Positions 1-9,182 of a stretch of 64,000 nucleotides of DNA are shown here, piece after piece. The notes under the pieces are model-generated. The model had not been told where the DNA came from. It saw only the letters and a program-made list of their open reading frames with translations, and made no database searches. A program made the position numbers and the translations under genes. The stretch spans positions 1-64,000 of the forward strand of contig JABABS010000026.1 in the NCBI GenBank assembly GCA_014238125.1, given 5' to 3'. The DNA is from Phycisphaerales bacterium (GTDB lineage Bacteria > Planctomycetota > Phycisphaerae > Phycisphaerales > SM1A02). Position 1 is the first letter of the stretch; every line of letters starts with the position of its first letter.

Positions 1-446
1 GATCTGAACCGAGTTAAAATCATTTGACCAAATGCAGATTGGCCATTTGCAAGTCGAATACTTCGTAGTAGTTTTATTGCTTCTTGGGCAGCTGGGTCGC
101 CATACCCAGAAAACGAACCAAATGTAAGAACAGAACCCCTTCTGCGAGCTCGCACAACGAGCATTCTTCCAACATCTGGTTTTAATAATACAAATGCAGA
201 CGCCGCTTCCCTGGCAGCTTCATTGTGGTGTGGTCCAGTGAATGTTGCAACAGTAATTGCATACGTCGTTTTCCCTGATTCTGGATTTACAACCCTTGTC
301 GGTGTAGCTTCTTCCTCATATCCCCATTCAGAAAGATCTATTTGATCGATAACGGATGGTTTTTTCACTGGGGCGGGCTCAGGGCCACAGCAAACAAGCA
401 CAAGTGGGAGAAAAAAGGATACTAATAAAGAGAAAATTGATCTCAT
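1..446 (-). CDS. Hypothetical lipoprotein, C-terminally truncated by window edge
   Basis: Open frame on minus strand from ATG at 446 to base 1 with no stop; N-term MRSIFSLLVSFFLPLVLVCCGPEP is a lipoprotein signal peptide. Confidence 0.7.
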   Translation of the reverse strand, partial: MRSIFSLLVSFFLPLVLVCCGPEPAPVKKPSVIDQIDLSEWGYEEEATPTRVVNPESGKTTYAITVATFTGPHHNEAAREAASAFVLLKPDVGRMLVVRARRRGSVLTFGSFSGYGDPAAQEAIKLLRSIRLANGQSAFGQMILTRFR

Positions 447-731
447 GGTGGTCATCGTAGCAGAGGAACCAATGTACAAAAGTCGCTGTTTTGAACCCCC
501 TTTTAGTGGTACTATCGGACTTTACGAAAACTCTGCATTTTTAAGCAAAGTTCAAGAAAAATCCTGTATTTATACGATAGATAAAAAGCGTCAAGTGTTA
601 GACTTGGTGGTCAATTTGACGCTGGTTACTGGTAAGTAGATAGGGAAGTGTTTGAAACAATTGGGCTGGCAATGAAACGCTGGTGTAAAACTTGAGGAAA
701 GTCCAAGGCTACAAGTCTTGGCACGAAAGGT

Positions 732-1055
732 ATGAATATGTCTGAAATATCAGTCATCGGAAATGCGGCGGCGAATGCCGCTAGCCAAACTGCACCGACA
801 ACCGCCCCGGTGGAAGTGGTTGCTCCTGAAGCAACTACTGGGACGGTCGCGAGTAGCAATGTTGAAGCGGCGGCGACAACCGACCGAGTTGAATTCTCTG
901 AACACGCGCAGTTGCTTGAAAAAGTACATCAATTGCCAGAAGTTCGACAAGATAAAATTGACGCAATCAAAGATGCTATCGCTAACAATACCTATCTCAC
1001 CGGTGACAAGTTAGACGTCGCTGTCAACCGCATGGTTGATGAACTGATGGACTAA
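732..1055 (+). CDS. flgM: Anti-sigma-28 factor FlgM-like protein
   Basis: C-terminal VRQDKIDAIKDAIANNTYLTGDKLDVAVNRMVDEL matches the FlgM C-terminal pattern; low-complexity Ala/Thr N-term. Confidence 0.8.
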   Translation: MNMSEISVIGNAAANAASQTAPTTAPVEVVAPEATTGTVASSNVEAAATTDRVEFSEHAQLLEKVHQLPEVRQDKIDAIKDAIANNTYLTGDKLDVAVNRMVDELMD

Positions 1056-1118
1056 CGGAACGGTAGGTTTCGAATCAAAACAGGTTCTATTCAAAGTTTC
1101 GCCACTGCTTGTTCTGCA

Positions 1119-1526
1119 GTGGCGATCTTTTTTTGTGTTTCATGTAGTGGTGGACAGAAAAGCGGCGGTCCATCTCAAGTCAATTCTTGGGCGTATATAC
1201 CACGATCGGTAAAGGTGCATCCACTAAGTAGATTCGGTCAAGATGATATTATCATTCACGTTGTCTTTGAAGACGGAGACGGATTCGAGTGTCGAGCTAT
1301 TGGAACTTTAGAAGTAACACTTTCTCAAAGCACAATTGAAAACACTACCAAAACTATTGACCTTACAAATTCTCAGGAAAATCGAGAACGATTTGACAAA
1401 TTAACAAGAACATATCTCTTTCGATTCAACGAAGTACCAGATGATTTATCTAGTGTTAAGGTTACCGTTATGTTTTCCCATGATTCTGGTTCTACGCTGC
1501 GGGCAAACGGGCTTGTTGAAAAATAA
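1119..1526 (+). CDS. Hypothetical lipoprotein
   Basis: ORF with short hydrophobic N-term and lipobox-like VSCSGG; start uncertain. Confidence 0.55.
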   Translation: MAIFFCVSCSGGQKSGGPSQVNSWAYIPRSVKVHPLSRFGQDDIIIHVVFEDGDGFECRAIGTLEVTLSQSTIENTTKTIDLTNSQENRERFDKLTRTYLFRFNEVPDDLSSVKVTVMFSHDSGSTLRANGLVEK

Positions 1527-1679
1527 AAACATGCCCGCGGGTTGTTTTAAACCGGTGCATTAGAAACGAGGCTGGTGGCATGTCGTTCAGGTGTCGTCGG
1601 GGCGTGTCCAAAAAATTAACCCAAACTTCAAGGGCTTAGATATAGAGAGTGTTCAGCAACCTCATCCCAAATAGCGGAA

Positions 1680-2555
1680 TCAATGTGATGCGCTTGGATG
1701 CCAAATTGTCTTCATTTCAACAAATGGCTCAATAGCCCATGGTGATGCGCAAAGTCTAGCGTCATACCAATTTGCATCTTTAAGCGTAGAAAAACAAACT
1801 CGTTTTATGCTGTCAGCTGCACCAACCTCGATAATAACACGCTCCTTCTTGCTCAAGCCAGCAGCGCTTACGCTTGCCACTTGGCGATGGTCTGCTATTT
1901 GTTCAATAATGTCCAGTCGCTTACCTGTCAACAAATTGATCGCGCCTGCGGGAACGTCCGAGGTTTGGCACACTTCTCCAAAGATTGCTGTTGGAATTGG
2001 GTGTTTCTGCGAACCAAGGGCAATAACAGTATTGCCCGCACAAAGAGGCGCGGCAATAAGAGTAATTAACCCCAACAAAGATGGTTCATCTGGTGCAACC
2101 ACGCAGGTCACACCTTGCGAAACAGGAACTGTAAAGTTATAAAAACTAGACGCAACCGGATTTTGACAACCCAATACCTGTTGGTATTTATCAGTCCAAC
2201 CAGCGAAACAAACTAAGCGATCAACCGAAGCGTCAACCTCTTTTCTCGCTGCAGCGATCGTCACCTCACTTGTCACACAAATAGCTGCTGCAAACTCCTC
2301 TCGTCTTCCTTCAAGCATCTCAGCCATCCGATAGAGAATTTGTCCTCGCAAATATCCTGTTATGCCAGACCAAGATGGAACTGTTTTTGCTGCTACTTCC
2401 ACTGCTTCGCGAAAATCTTTTCGTGAAGCGTGACAAATATGCGCGGCGGTATCACCTTTGCGATCCTGAATTGGAATAGAACGACCAGATTCGGTGCGCG
2501 GAAATTTTCCGCCGATGTACAACTTGTATGTTTTTGGAACTGTAAGTCTACTCAT
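1680..2555 (-). CDS. Truncated aldehyde dehydrogenase-family protein lacking the catalytic Cys region (ALDH16 C-terminal-domain-like)
   Basis: ALDH fold motifs (KLYIGGKFPRTESGR, VVAPDEPSLLGLITLIAAPLCAGNTVIAL, DVPAGAINLLTG) but no GQ.C catalytic segment; ends ...FVEMKTIWHPSASH; 15 nt downstream of a full-length ALDH. Confidence 0.8.
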   Translation of the reverse strand: MSRLTVPKTYKLYIGGKFPRTESGRSIPIQDRKGDTAAHICHASRKDFREAVEVAAKTVPSWSGITGYLRGQILYRMAEMLEGRREEFAAAICVTSEVTIAAARKEVDASVDRLVCFAGWTDKYQQVLGCQNPVASSFYNFTVPVSQGVTCVVAPDEPSLLGLITLIAAPLCAGNTVIALGSQKHPIPTAIFGEVCQTSDVPAGAINLLTGKRLDIIEQIADHRQVASVSAAGLSKKERVIIEVGAADSIKRVCFSTLKDANWYDARLCASPWAIEPFVEMKTIWHPSASH

Positions 2556-2570
2556 TTATCTATCCTTCAA

Positions 2571-4034
2571 TTACACGAGTTTGACATAGGGCTTCAACCC
2601 TTGCATGCCACCCTCTCGTCCAAAACCAGATTCCTTGAAACCACCAAACGGTGATGCTGCATCAAATTGGTTATAACTATTACACCAAACGATGCCTGCA
2701 TCTAAACGTTTCGCAACCTCGAACACCTTGGACCCTTTGTCTGTCCAGACACCTGCCGCCAAACCATACGGCGTGTTGTTTGCCCTAGCAATTGCTTCCT
2801 CTGGAGTTCGAAATGTCATCACTGACAAAACGGGGCCAAATATTTCTTCTCTTGCAATTGTATGGCTTGGTTGAATATCGGTGAAAAAACAAGGATTACA
2901 CCAATTTCCTTTTGATGGCAATTGTTGGTTGTTCGCTTCATGCAGTTGCCCACCTTCTGCAACACCCGTCTTAATATACTGTTTAATTGTCTGTAATTGT
3001 TGGTGTGAATTAATTGCACCAACGTCCGTGTTTTTATCCATCGGATCACCAACTCGCAATGATTTCATTCGGTGCGCAAGTTTGTGGATCACCTCTTCTA
3101 AAATTGGTTCTTCCACAAACAGGCGTGAGCCCGCGCAGCAAACGTGTCCTTGGTTGAAATAGATTCCTGAGACAATGGCCTCAACCGCTTGGTCAATGGC
3201 GGCATCAGCAAAAATAATGTTTGCGCTTTTTCCACCAAGTTCAAGTGTGAGTCGCTTACCGGTTCCAGCAGAATTACGCATCAACGTTTTTCCAACATCG
3301 GTTGATCCTGTAAATGCGAGTTTATTTATTGCTTTATGTTCTGCTAAGTATTTTCCCGTATCTCCAGCGCCGGTCACAATGTTGATCACGCCATCTGGCA
3401 ACTCTACCTCTTGTAACACTTCAGCCAGTCGAAGAGCGGTTAGTGAAGTAGTTTCAGCCGGCTTTAGGATGCATGTGTTTCCACAAGCAATTGCTGGGGC
3501 TAGTTTCCATGCGGCCATCATCAGTGGAAAATTCCAAGGAATAATTTGTCCACAAACACCTATTGGTTGCACGCTACGACCTGGAAAAGCATATTCCAAT
3601 TTGTCTGCCCAGCCAGCGCAGTAGAAGAAGTGTTGCGCAACAAGTGGAATATCCACATCACGAGATTCTTTAATTGGCTTGCCGCCATCAAGGGTTTCGA
3701 GAACTGCAAACTCTCTTGCGCGTTCTTGGATACGCCTTGCGATTCGATATAAATATTTTGCGCGCTCAGATCCAGCAAGTTTCGACCACTTGGGCAATGC
3801 TTTTTTTGCTGCAAGAACAGCAGCATTTACATCCGCCGCTCCAGCGGTTGCAATGTTCGCGAGTTTTTCATCAGTTGCGGGGTTTGTTGTTGTAAACCAC
3901 TTTCGAGATTTGGGAGAAACAAACTTACCATCAATAAACAATTTGTTGGTTTCTTCGATTGAAATAGGAAATCGCTCGGGCGCCGCGCTATATTCCCACC
4001 CAGAGGGCGGTTTTGTTGTTGTTTCAGTCACCAT
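2571..4034 (-). CDS. Aldehyde dehydrogenase (full length)
   Basis: Motifs IIPWNFPLMMAAWKLAPAIACGNTCILKPAE, LELGGKSANII, FNQGHVCCAGSR, EEIFGPVL, FGGFKESGFGREGG. Confidence 0.95.
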   Translation of the reverse strand: MVTETTTKPPSGWEYSAAPERFPISIEETNKLFIDGKFVSPKSRKWFTTTNPATDEKLANIATAGAADVNAAVLAAKKALPKWSKLAGSERAKYLYRIARRIQERAREFAVLETLDGGKPIKESRDVDIPLVAQHFFYCAGWADKLEYAFPGRSVQPIGVCGQIIPWNFPLMMAAWKLAPAIACGNTCILKPAETTSLTALRLAEVLQEVELPDGVINIVTGAGDTGKYLAEHKAINKLAFTGSTDVGKTLMRNSAGTGKRLTLELGGKSANIIFADAAIDQAVEAIVSGIYFNQGHVCCAGSRLFVEEPILEEVIHKLAHRMKSLRVGDPMDKNTDVGAINSHQQLQTIKQYIKTGVAEGGQLHEANNQQLPSKGNWCNPCFFTDIQPSHTIAREEIFGPVLSVMTFRTPEEAIARANNTPYGLAAGVWTDKGSKVFEVAKRLDAGIVWCNSYNQFDAASPFGGFKESGFGREGGMQGLKPYVKLV

Positions 4035-4946
4035 TTATGCCTCGCTAAAATCAAAGTTTGCGGCGTATCGCCCAGTGTGTTGCCTTACAAGTTGCCGCAG
4101 AACATCATTGGCAAGACTTGAAGCACCAAATCGAAAGAGTGTGGGTGTAAGCCAATCGTTTCCAAGAGTTTCTTTTACCATGACTAGGTAATGCAGTGAC
4201 TGCTTTGCACTGCGAATGCCACCAGCTGGTTTCATACCAATCCGCACGCCGGTTTTGTCAAAGTACGATTGAATTGCGTCAAGCATGACGAGGGTAACTG
4301 GCATCGTCGCCGCAGGGCTCACCTTGCCTGTCGATGTTTTAATAAAAACTTCACCATCGGCAATCGGTCCGGCAGACGCTGCTGCTTCGATCGCAAGATC
4401 AGACGCAATGCGAATGTTTTCTAAAGTTTCAAGTTCGCCCGTTTCAAGAATTATCTTTAGATGGGCACCGCCACAAGCAATACGAACTTGTTTGATTTCA
4501 TCTGCCACTTCTGCGTAATGCCCAGATAGGAATGCACCACGGTTAATCACCATGTCTATTTCATCTGCACCTGCTTCAACAGCCTTTGTTACATCGTCGA
4601 TACGAACAGAAAGTGGATATTGACCGCTTGGAAAACCGGTTGCAACCGAAGCGACTTTTACTCCCGAGCCTTCTAGAGCTTGTTTTGCTATTATCACAAG
4701 ACTCGGATACACACAAACCGCGGCAACCGATGGAATAGGTGGTGTTATTTCACCCTCCCAAGGCGTGATTGCTTTTCGACAAAGTGAACGAACTTTTTCA
4801 TCTGAATCCTTACCCTCAAGCGTTGTCAAATCAATCATTGACAAAGCCAGGCGTAAACCCTGTGTTTTTGATTCGGTTTTTATTGATCTACGGGTAAACG
4901 AGTAAGCCCGTTGTTCAACCATCACAGTGTCAACCTGTCGTCGCAT
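4035..4946 (-). CDS. deoC: Deoxyribose-phosphate aldolase
   Basis: DeoC motifs VCVYPSLV, ADEIDMVINRGAFLSG, LKIILETGEL, FIKTSTGK, MKPAGGIR; stop abuts ALDH start. Confidence 0.95.
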   Translation of the reverse strand: MRRQVDTVMVEQRAYSFTRRSIKTESKTQGLRLALSMIDLTTLEGKDSDEKVRSLCRKAITPWEGEITPPIPSVAAVCVYPSLVIIAKQALEGSGVKVASVATGFPSGQYPLSVRIDDVTKAVEAGADEIDMVINRGAFLSGHYAEVADEIKQVRIACGGAHLKIILETGELETLENIRIASDLAIEAAASAGPIADGEVFIKTSTGKVSPAATMPVTLVMLDAIQSYFDKTGVRIGMKPAGGIRSAKQSLHYLVMVKETLGNDWLTPTLFRFGASSLANDVLRQLVRQHTGRYAANFDFSEA

Positions 4947-5004
4947 AAATAGTATTGTACCTTACCCCCGCAAAAAACAAACAAATGCCTTAGATCCGAA
5001 ACTG

Positions 5005-5208
5005 TTAGTCTTGATGCCCGCGTTTTGAAGGCATAATGCTCACAAGAACAACTCCTGCGAAAAACAAAAACATCAACCCAAACCCCATCCACGCGGCTGG
5101 ACCTTTGCGGATGTTTGGTGTTGGGGGAATAGCCGCCGAAGCAGCGATGGTTTCAAGAACAAGGGTGCTACACACAAATGTAGTCAATAGTGTTTGTAAT
5201 CGTCGCAT
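5005..5208 (-). CDS. Small membrane protein, function unknown
   Basis: Two hydrophobic segments; internal ATG at 5208 gives a signal/TM-type N-term. Confidence 0.5.
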   Translation of the reverse strand: MRRLQTLLTTFVCSTLVLETIAASAAIPPTPNIRKGPAAWMGFGLMFLFFAGVVLVSIMPSKRGHQD

Positions 5209-5224
5209 ATGCAAAGGATACCAA

Positions 5225-6115
5225 CTAGGTAGAGGTTCGGAGGCGAGCACCTGTATGGGCACCTAGAGAGCGAAATATTTCTTCAGTGGCCGCCGATTGA
5301 TTCATCGTGTAAAAGTGGATGCCTCGAACGCTATGATCAAGCAAGTCGCTGCATTGCTCGGTTGCCCATTGAACTCCAATTTGCCTTACTGATTCGGGGT
5401 CATCTTGAAATTTGTATAGTCGTTTCAGAAGTTTCGCTGGAAAATTAGTCCCTCCTGCAAGATCAGCCATTCGTTTCATACTCGAAATCGAAGTGATTGG
5501 CATAATTCCAGCGATAATCGGAACGTGGATGTTGTATAACTCGCACCGATCACACCAATCTAAAAAAGCAGAGTTGTCAAAAAACAACTGAGAACAAATC
5601 CAATCTGCACCAGAATCTACCTTGGCTTTTAGGTGATCAAGTTGTACAAGTCGATTTGGTGTCTCTGGGTGACCCTCTGGAAAACCCGCTACACAAATAC
5701 CAAACTTTTTTTCTCCAAATGCTTTTATGTGTGCAACAAGATCTGCAGCAAATGCAAAGTCACTTGTTACATCCCCATCACTTGGGCTGTCTCCGCGTAT
5801 CGCCAAAATATTATCAACTCCAGCCTCTGCATAACCGCGGAGAATGTTATTTATTTCTTTTTTGTTGTGACCAACACATGTGAGGTGGGGTATTGGGTCA
5901 AGCTTTGTTTTTGATGCTAAATGTTGTACAAGCGCGTGTGTTTTCTCTCTTGTCGAACCACCTGCACCATAAGTAACCGAAACAAACGAAGGTTCGAGGA
6001 TTTCAAACGAGTGCATTCGTTCAAGTAATATTTCCCAGCCATTTTCACTCTTTGGTGGAAAAAATTCAAAAGAGAAAATAGTGTTGTCTCTTTGAAAAAT
6101 TTCTAAAACATGCAT
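5225..6115 (-). CDS. metF: Methylenetetrahydrofolate reductase
   Basis: FSFEFFPPKSENGWE, PSFVSVTYGAGGSTR, HLTCVGH, LAIRGDSP, GADWICSQLFFD, PIIAGIMPI. Confidence 0.95.
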   Translation of the reverse strand: MHVLEIFQRDNTIFSFEFFPPKSENGWEILLERMHSFEILEPSFVSVTYGAGGSTREKTHALVQHLASKTKLDPIPHLTCVGHNKKEINNILRGYAEAGVDNILAIRGDSPSDGDVTSDFAFAADLVAHIKAFGEKKFGICVAGFPEGHPETPNRLVQLDHLKAKVDSGADWICSQLFFDNSAFLDWCDRCELYNIHVPIIAGIMPITSISSMKRMADLAGGTNFPAKLLKRLYKFQDDPESVRQIGVQWATEQCSDLLDHSVRGIHFYTMNQSAATEEIFRSLGAHTGARLRTST

Positions 6116-6167
6116 CGAGATAGGGTATCAAGTAATTGGCAGGAATGACGAGAAGTCCTTACGTTTT

Positions 6168-6195
6168 AGAAAAACAACACGTCGGAGTGTTCCTG
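6168..6195 (-). terminator. Possible weak terminator downstream of the YggS-family gene
   Basis: Minus strand AACAC-TCCGAC-GTGTT followed by GTTTTTC. Confidence 0.35.
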
Positions 6196-6256
6196 TAGGC
6201 GTTGGGTTTTTTGTGTTTATCACTCAAACAACTTGCAAAGAAAGTGGTGATTTGCG

Positions 6257-7033
6257 TTAATTGGATTCCGCGCACTTGGCAGAAGTCTCGTCACAAACTT
6301 CATTTGGACTACCAAAAAGCGCTGTTCCAACACGCACAATGTTCGCTCCGCATTCGATTGCAACTTCAAAATCGTTGGACATACCCATAGAAAGAACATT
6401 AAACCGTGAATCAACCTCTGTAGAAATTTTGATTTCTTCAAAAATTTCTTGACACCTCGTAAACACTGGTCGCGCTTCTTGCGGATTTTCAAAAAATGGA
6501 GCCATGCACATCATGCCCCTTGGAATCACATTTGGCATTGTGTCAATTTGATCCAAAATGTGGGTCACTGCAGCTGGTGCAACCCCCGATTTGGTTCTTT
6601 CGCCACTCACATTTACCTGCACCAATACTTCTACGGTTAACTTTTTTTTCTCTGCTGACTCTTGAATTTCTTCGGCAAGCCGTAAAGAATCCAAAGAGTG
6701 CACCAATCTCGCAATAGGCAACACCCTTCTGCACTTGTTTCGCTGAAGGTGCCCTATAAAGTGCCAACGAATAGCGTCGGTTTGTTTCAATTCGCCAATT
6801 TCACTTCGACGGTCAATGTACTCTTTGACCTGCGCATCAAGTTGAGTAAAGTGTTGCACGCGGCTTTCACCAAAATCAACGTGCCCAATTTCGAGAAGTT
6901 GACGTACTTCATCCATTGATGCGTGTTTCGTCACCGCAACAAGGTGAATATCTTCAGGTTTTCGGTTAGAACGAATTGCAGCGTCGGCTATTCGTTGTTT
7001 TACGGATTCATATCTTTGCTTAATCGTTGTCAC
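6257..7033 (-). CDS. YggS-family PLP homeostasis protein
   Basis: DIHLVAVTKHA, FGESRVQ, WHFIGHLQRNK, VLVQVNVSGE, LSMGMSNDFEVAIECGANIVRVGTALFG; GTG start at 7033 follows GGAGGGG; ATG at 7066 is an alternative. Confidence 0.93.
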   Translation of the reverse strand: MTTIKQRYESVKQRIADAAIRSNRKPEDIHLVAVTKHASMDEVRQLLEIGHVDFGESRVQHFTQLDAQVKEYIDRRSEIGELKQTDAIRWHFIGHLQRNKCRRVLPIARLVHSLDSLRLAEEIQESAEKKKLTVEVLVQVNVSGERTKSGVAPAAVTHILDQIDTMPNVIPRGMMCMAPFFENPQEARPVFTRCQEIFEEIKISTEVDSRFNVLSMGMSNDFEVAIECGANIVRVGTALFGSPNEVCDETSAKCAESN

Positions 7034-7072
7034 ACATTCCCCTCCTTGGGAGTTGATATACAGCATACAGGC

Positions 7073-8029
7073 TTAACAGGCGTTTGCGGTGACACTAAGC
7101 GCCTCAGCTGTCATCGAGCCAATTTCGGCAGGGCTATCAGCGACCAACACGCCGTTAGATCGAAGCGATTCCATCTTTGCAATAGCAGTATCATCGCTCC
7201 CGCCAATAATGGCGCCAGCGTGCCCCATTCGCTTTCCTTTTGGTGCGGTTCGGCCTGCAATGAAGGAAACAACAGGTTTAGTCATGTTGTCTTTCGCCCA
7301 TTTTCCTGCATTGGTTTCATCAGATCCGCCAATTTCACCAATCATCACTACTGCGTCCGTTTCATCGTCACCATTAAAACGATTTAATAGTTCGATAAAA
7401 TTTTCACCCTTGACGGGATCTCCGCCAATACCAATACATGTTGATTGTCCAATTCCAAGAATACTTGTTTGCCAAACCGCTTCGTATGTCAGTGTGCCCG
7501 ATCGGCTAATAATGCCAACACTCTTTCCCGATGGAGCATCACAAGGAGCGGTGTGGATATAACCGGGCATGATGCCAATCTTGCAACCATTTTCAAAAAT
7601 TGCACTTGATCCCTCTCCACTTGTTTTCTTTCCTGGAGTGATGATCCCGGGGCAGTTTGGTCCAATGAGAACTGAATCTGGATATTTTTTCAAATTCTCT
7701 TTCACTCGCATCATGTCTACAGTGGGAATGCCCTCGGTGATTGCACAAATCACAGAAATACCTGCAGCAGCAGCCTCTAATATCGAATCAGCTGCAAACG
7801 GTGGCGGAACAAAAATCATCGTGGCAGTCGCCCCGGTTTCTTTAATGGCTTCAGAAACGGTGTTAAAAACAGGAAGCCCGTTTGCATCCTTTTGATTACC
7901 TTTTCCAGGCGTCACGCCCCCAACCATTTTCGTGCCATAGTCAAGACAACCTTTCGTATGAAATGCGCCTGCTGAACCTGTTATTCCCTGACAAATGACC
8001 GTTGTGTCACTGTTAATTAAAATTGCCAT
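7073..8029 (-). CDS. sucD: Succinyl-CoA ligase alpha subunit
   Basis: [74 protein letters not shown]. Confidence 0.95.
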   Translation of the reverse strand: MAILINSDTTVICQGITGSAGAFHTKGCLDYGTKMVGGVTPGKGNQKDANGLPVFNTVSEAIKETGATATMIFVPPPFAADSILEAAAAGISVICAITEGIPTVDMMRVKENLKKYPDSVLIGPNCPGIITPGKKTSGEGSSAIFENGCKIGIMPGYIHTAPCDAPSGKSVGIISRSGTLTYEAVWQTSILGIGQSTCIGIGGDPVKGENFIELLNRFNGDDETDAVVMIGEIGGSDETNAGKWAKDNMTKPVVSFIAGRTAPKGKRMGHAGAIIGGSDDTAIAKMESLRSNGVLVADSPAEIGSMTAEALSVTANAC

Positions 8030-8075
8030 GCTTTACTCCAAATTAGAGTCCACAGGATACCGCCAAGTGCCAGTA

Positions 8076-9182
8076 ATGACTACACTTCACGGCATGCCAT
8101 CAAGCACAAAAAAATCTTTGACATACGCCGACACTGGAGTGGACATTGAAGCTGGGGACCGACTTGTTGGTCTCATCCAAACCATGATGCGTCGCACGCA
8201 TGGTCCACGGGTACTGGGTGAGCATGGCGGATTTGCCGGTATGTTCCGCCTTGACTTCAACGAACGGCTTTTTAAGCGTAATTTTCGAGATCCAGTACTT
8301 GTTGCATGTACCGATGGGGTGGGAACAAAGGTCAAACTCGCTTGCGAAATGAAAATCTATGACACCGTTGGCATTGACTGTGTAGCCATGAACGTCAACG
8401 ACATGATTGTGCAAGGTGCAGAACCATTGATTTTTCTAGATTACCTTGGACTCCATACACAAGACCCTGAAACCACGGCGCAAATTGTTGCTGGTGTTGC
8501 CAAAGGTTGTGAAATTTCAAACTGTGCACTCATTGGTGGAGAGTGCGCCGAAATGCCAGACATTTACCGAGAGGGTGACTTTGATATCGCAGGTTTTGCC
8601 GTTGGAGTTGTAGAACTCGACCGAGCAATCGATCCAAGCCGAGTGGAAGCGGGTGATGTACTCGTTGGACTTCTATCAAGCGGCGTACATTCGAACGGGT
8701 TTACGCTTGCACGCGCAGCGGTTGCGAAACTTGATCTCAAAAATACATACAAAGAACTTAGCGAAGATAAAACACTTGGCGAAATTCTTCTTGAGCCTAC
8801 GAGAATTTACGTTCGCCAAATTGTAAAGTTACTCAGAAAATACAAAGTGAAAAAAGTTGTCTCTGGGATGTCACACATTACCGGCGGTGGGTTAGCGGGC
8901 AACGTTTGCCGATCACTTAACGATAGCGTGGACGCAACGATTCACCTCGATCGATGGGAAATACCTGCAATTTTTGGTTTTTTGCAAAAACACGGCAACA
9001 TTGAAACCGAAGAAATGTATCGTGTTTTTAACATGGGTATTGGATATGTTTTAGCGGTTAGGCCCGCCTTTGCAGATTCAATAGTTGCACACCTAAAACA
9101 ATCTGGTGAACATGCGGTTGTCGTTGGTGAAGTAACCAAAGGTTCGGGTAAGGTGCATCTTAAAGGAATGGAAACAACATGA
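8076..9182 (+). CDS. purM: Phosphoribosylformylglycinamidine cyclo-ligase (AIR synthase)
   Basis: SLTYADTGVDIEAGDRLV, GVGTKVKLA, DCVAMNVNDMIVQGAEPLIFLDYLG, GGECAEMPDIY, GLLSSGVHSNGFTLAR, SHITGGGLAGN; start 8076 or 8094, not 7995. Confidence 0.95.
   Translation: MTTLHGMPSSTKKSLTYADTGVDIEAGDRLVGLIQTMMRRTHGPRVLGEHGGFAGMFRLDFNERLFKRNFRDPVLVACTDGVGTKVKLACEMKIYDTVGIDCVAMNVNDMIVQGAEPLIFLDYLGLHTQDPETTAQIVAGVAKGCEISNCALIGGECAEMPDIYREGDFDIAGFAVGVVELDRAIDPSRVEAGDVLVGLLSSGVHSNGFTLARAAVAKLDLKNTYKELSEDKTLGEILLEPTRIYVRQIVKLLRKYKVKKVVSGMSHITGGGLAGNVCRSLNDSVDATIHLDRWEIPAIFGFLQKHGNIETEEMYRVFNMGIGYVLAVRPAFADSIVAHLKQSGEHAVVVGEVTKGSGKVHLKGMETT

Noticed and set aside
694-704. Full RNase P RNA gene
   Set aside because: Only the 11-nt P4-like element is present; FlgM coding sequence begins 28 nt later, leaving no room for the remaining conserved regions.
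1680-2555. Pseudogene interpretation of the short ALDH
   Set aside because: Frame is intact, internal ALDH motifs are preserved and the C-terminus ends in a regular FVEMKTIWHP-type segment, fitting a conserved truncated paralogue better than decay.
3679-4191. 170-aa plus-strand ORF
   Set aside because: Antisense to the start of the ALDH and end of deoC, both strongly supported.
7089-7562. 157-aa plus-strand ORF
   Set aside because: Antisense shadow of sucD.
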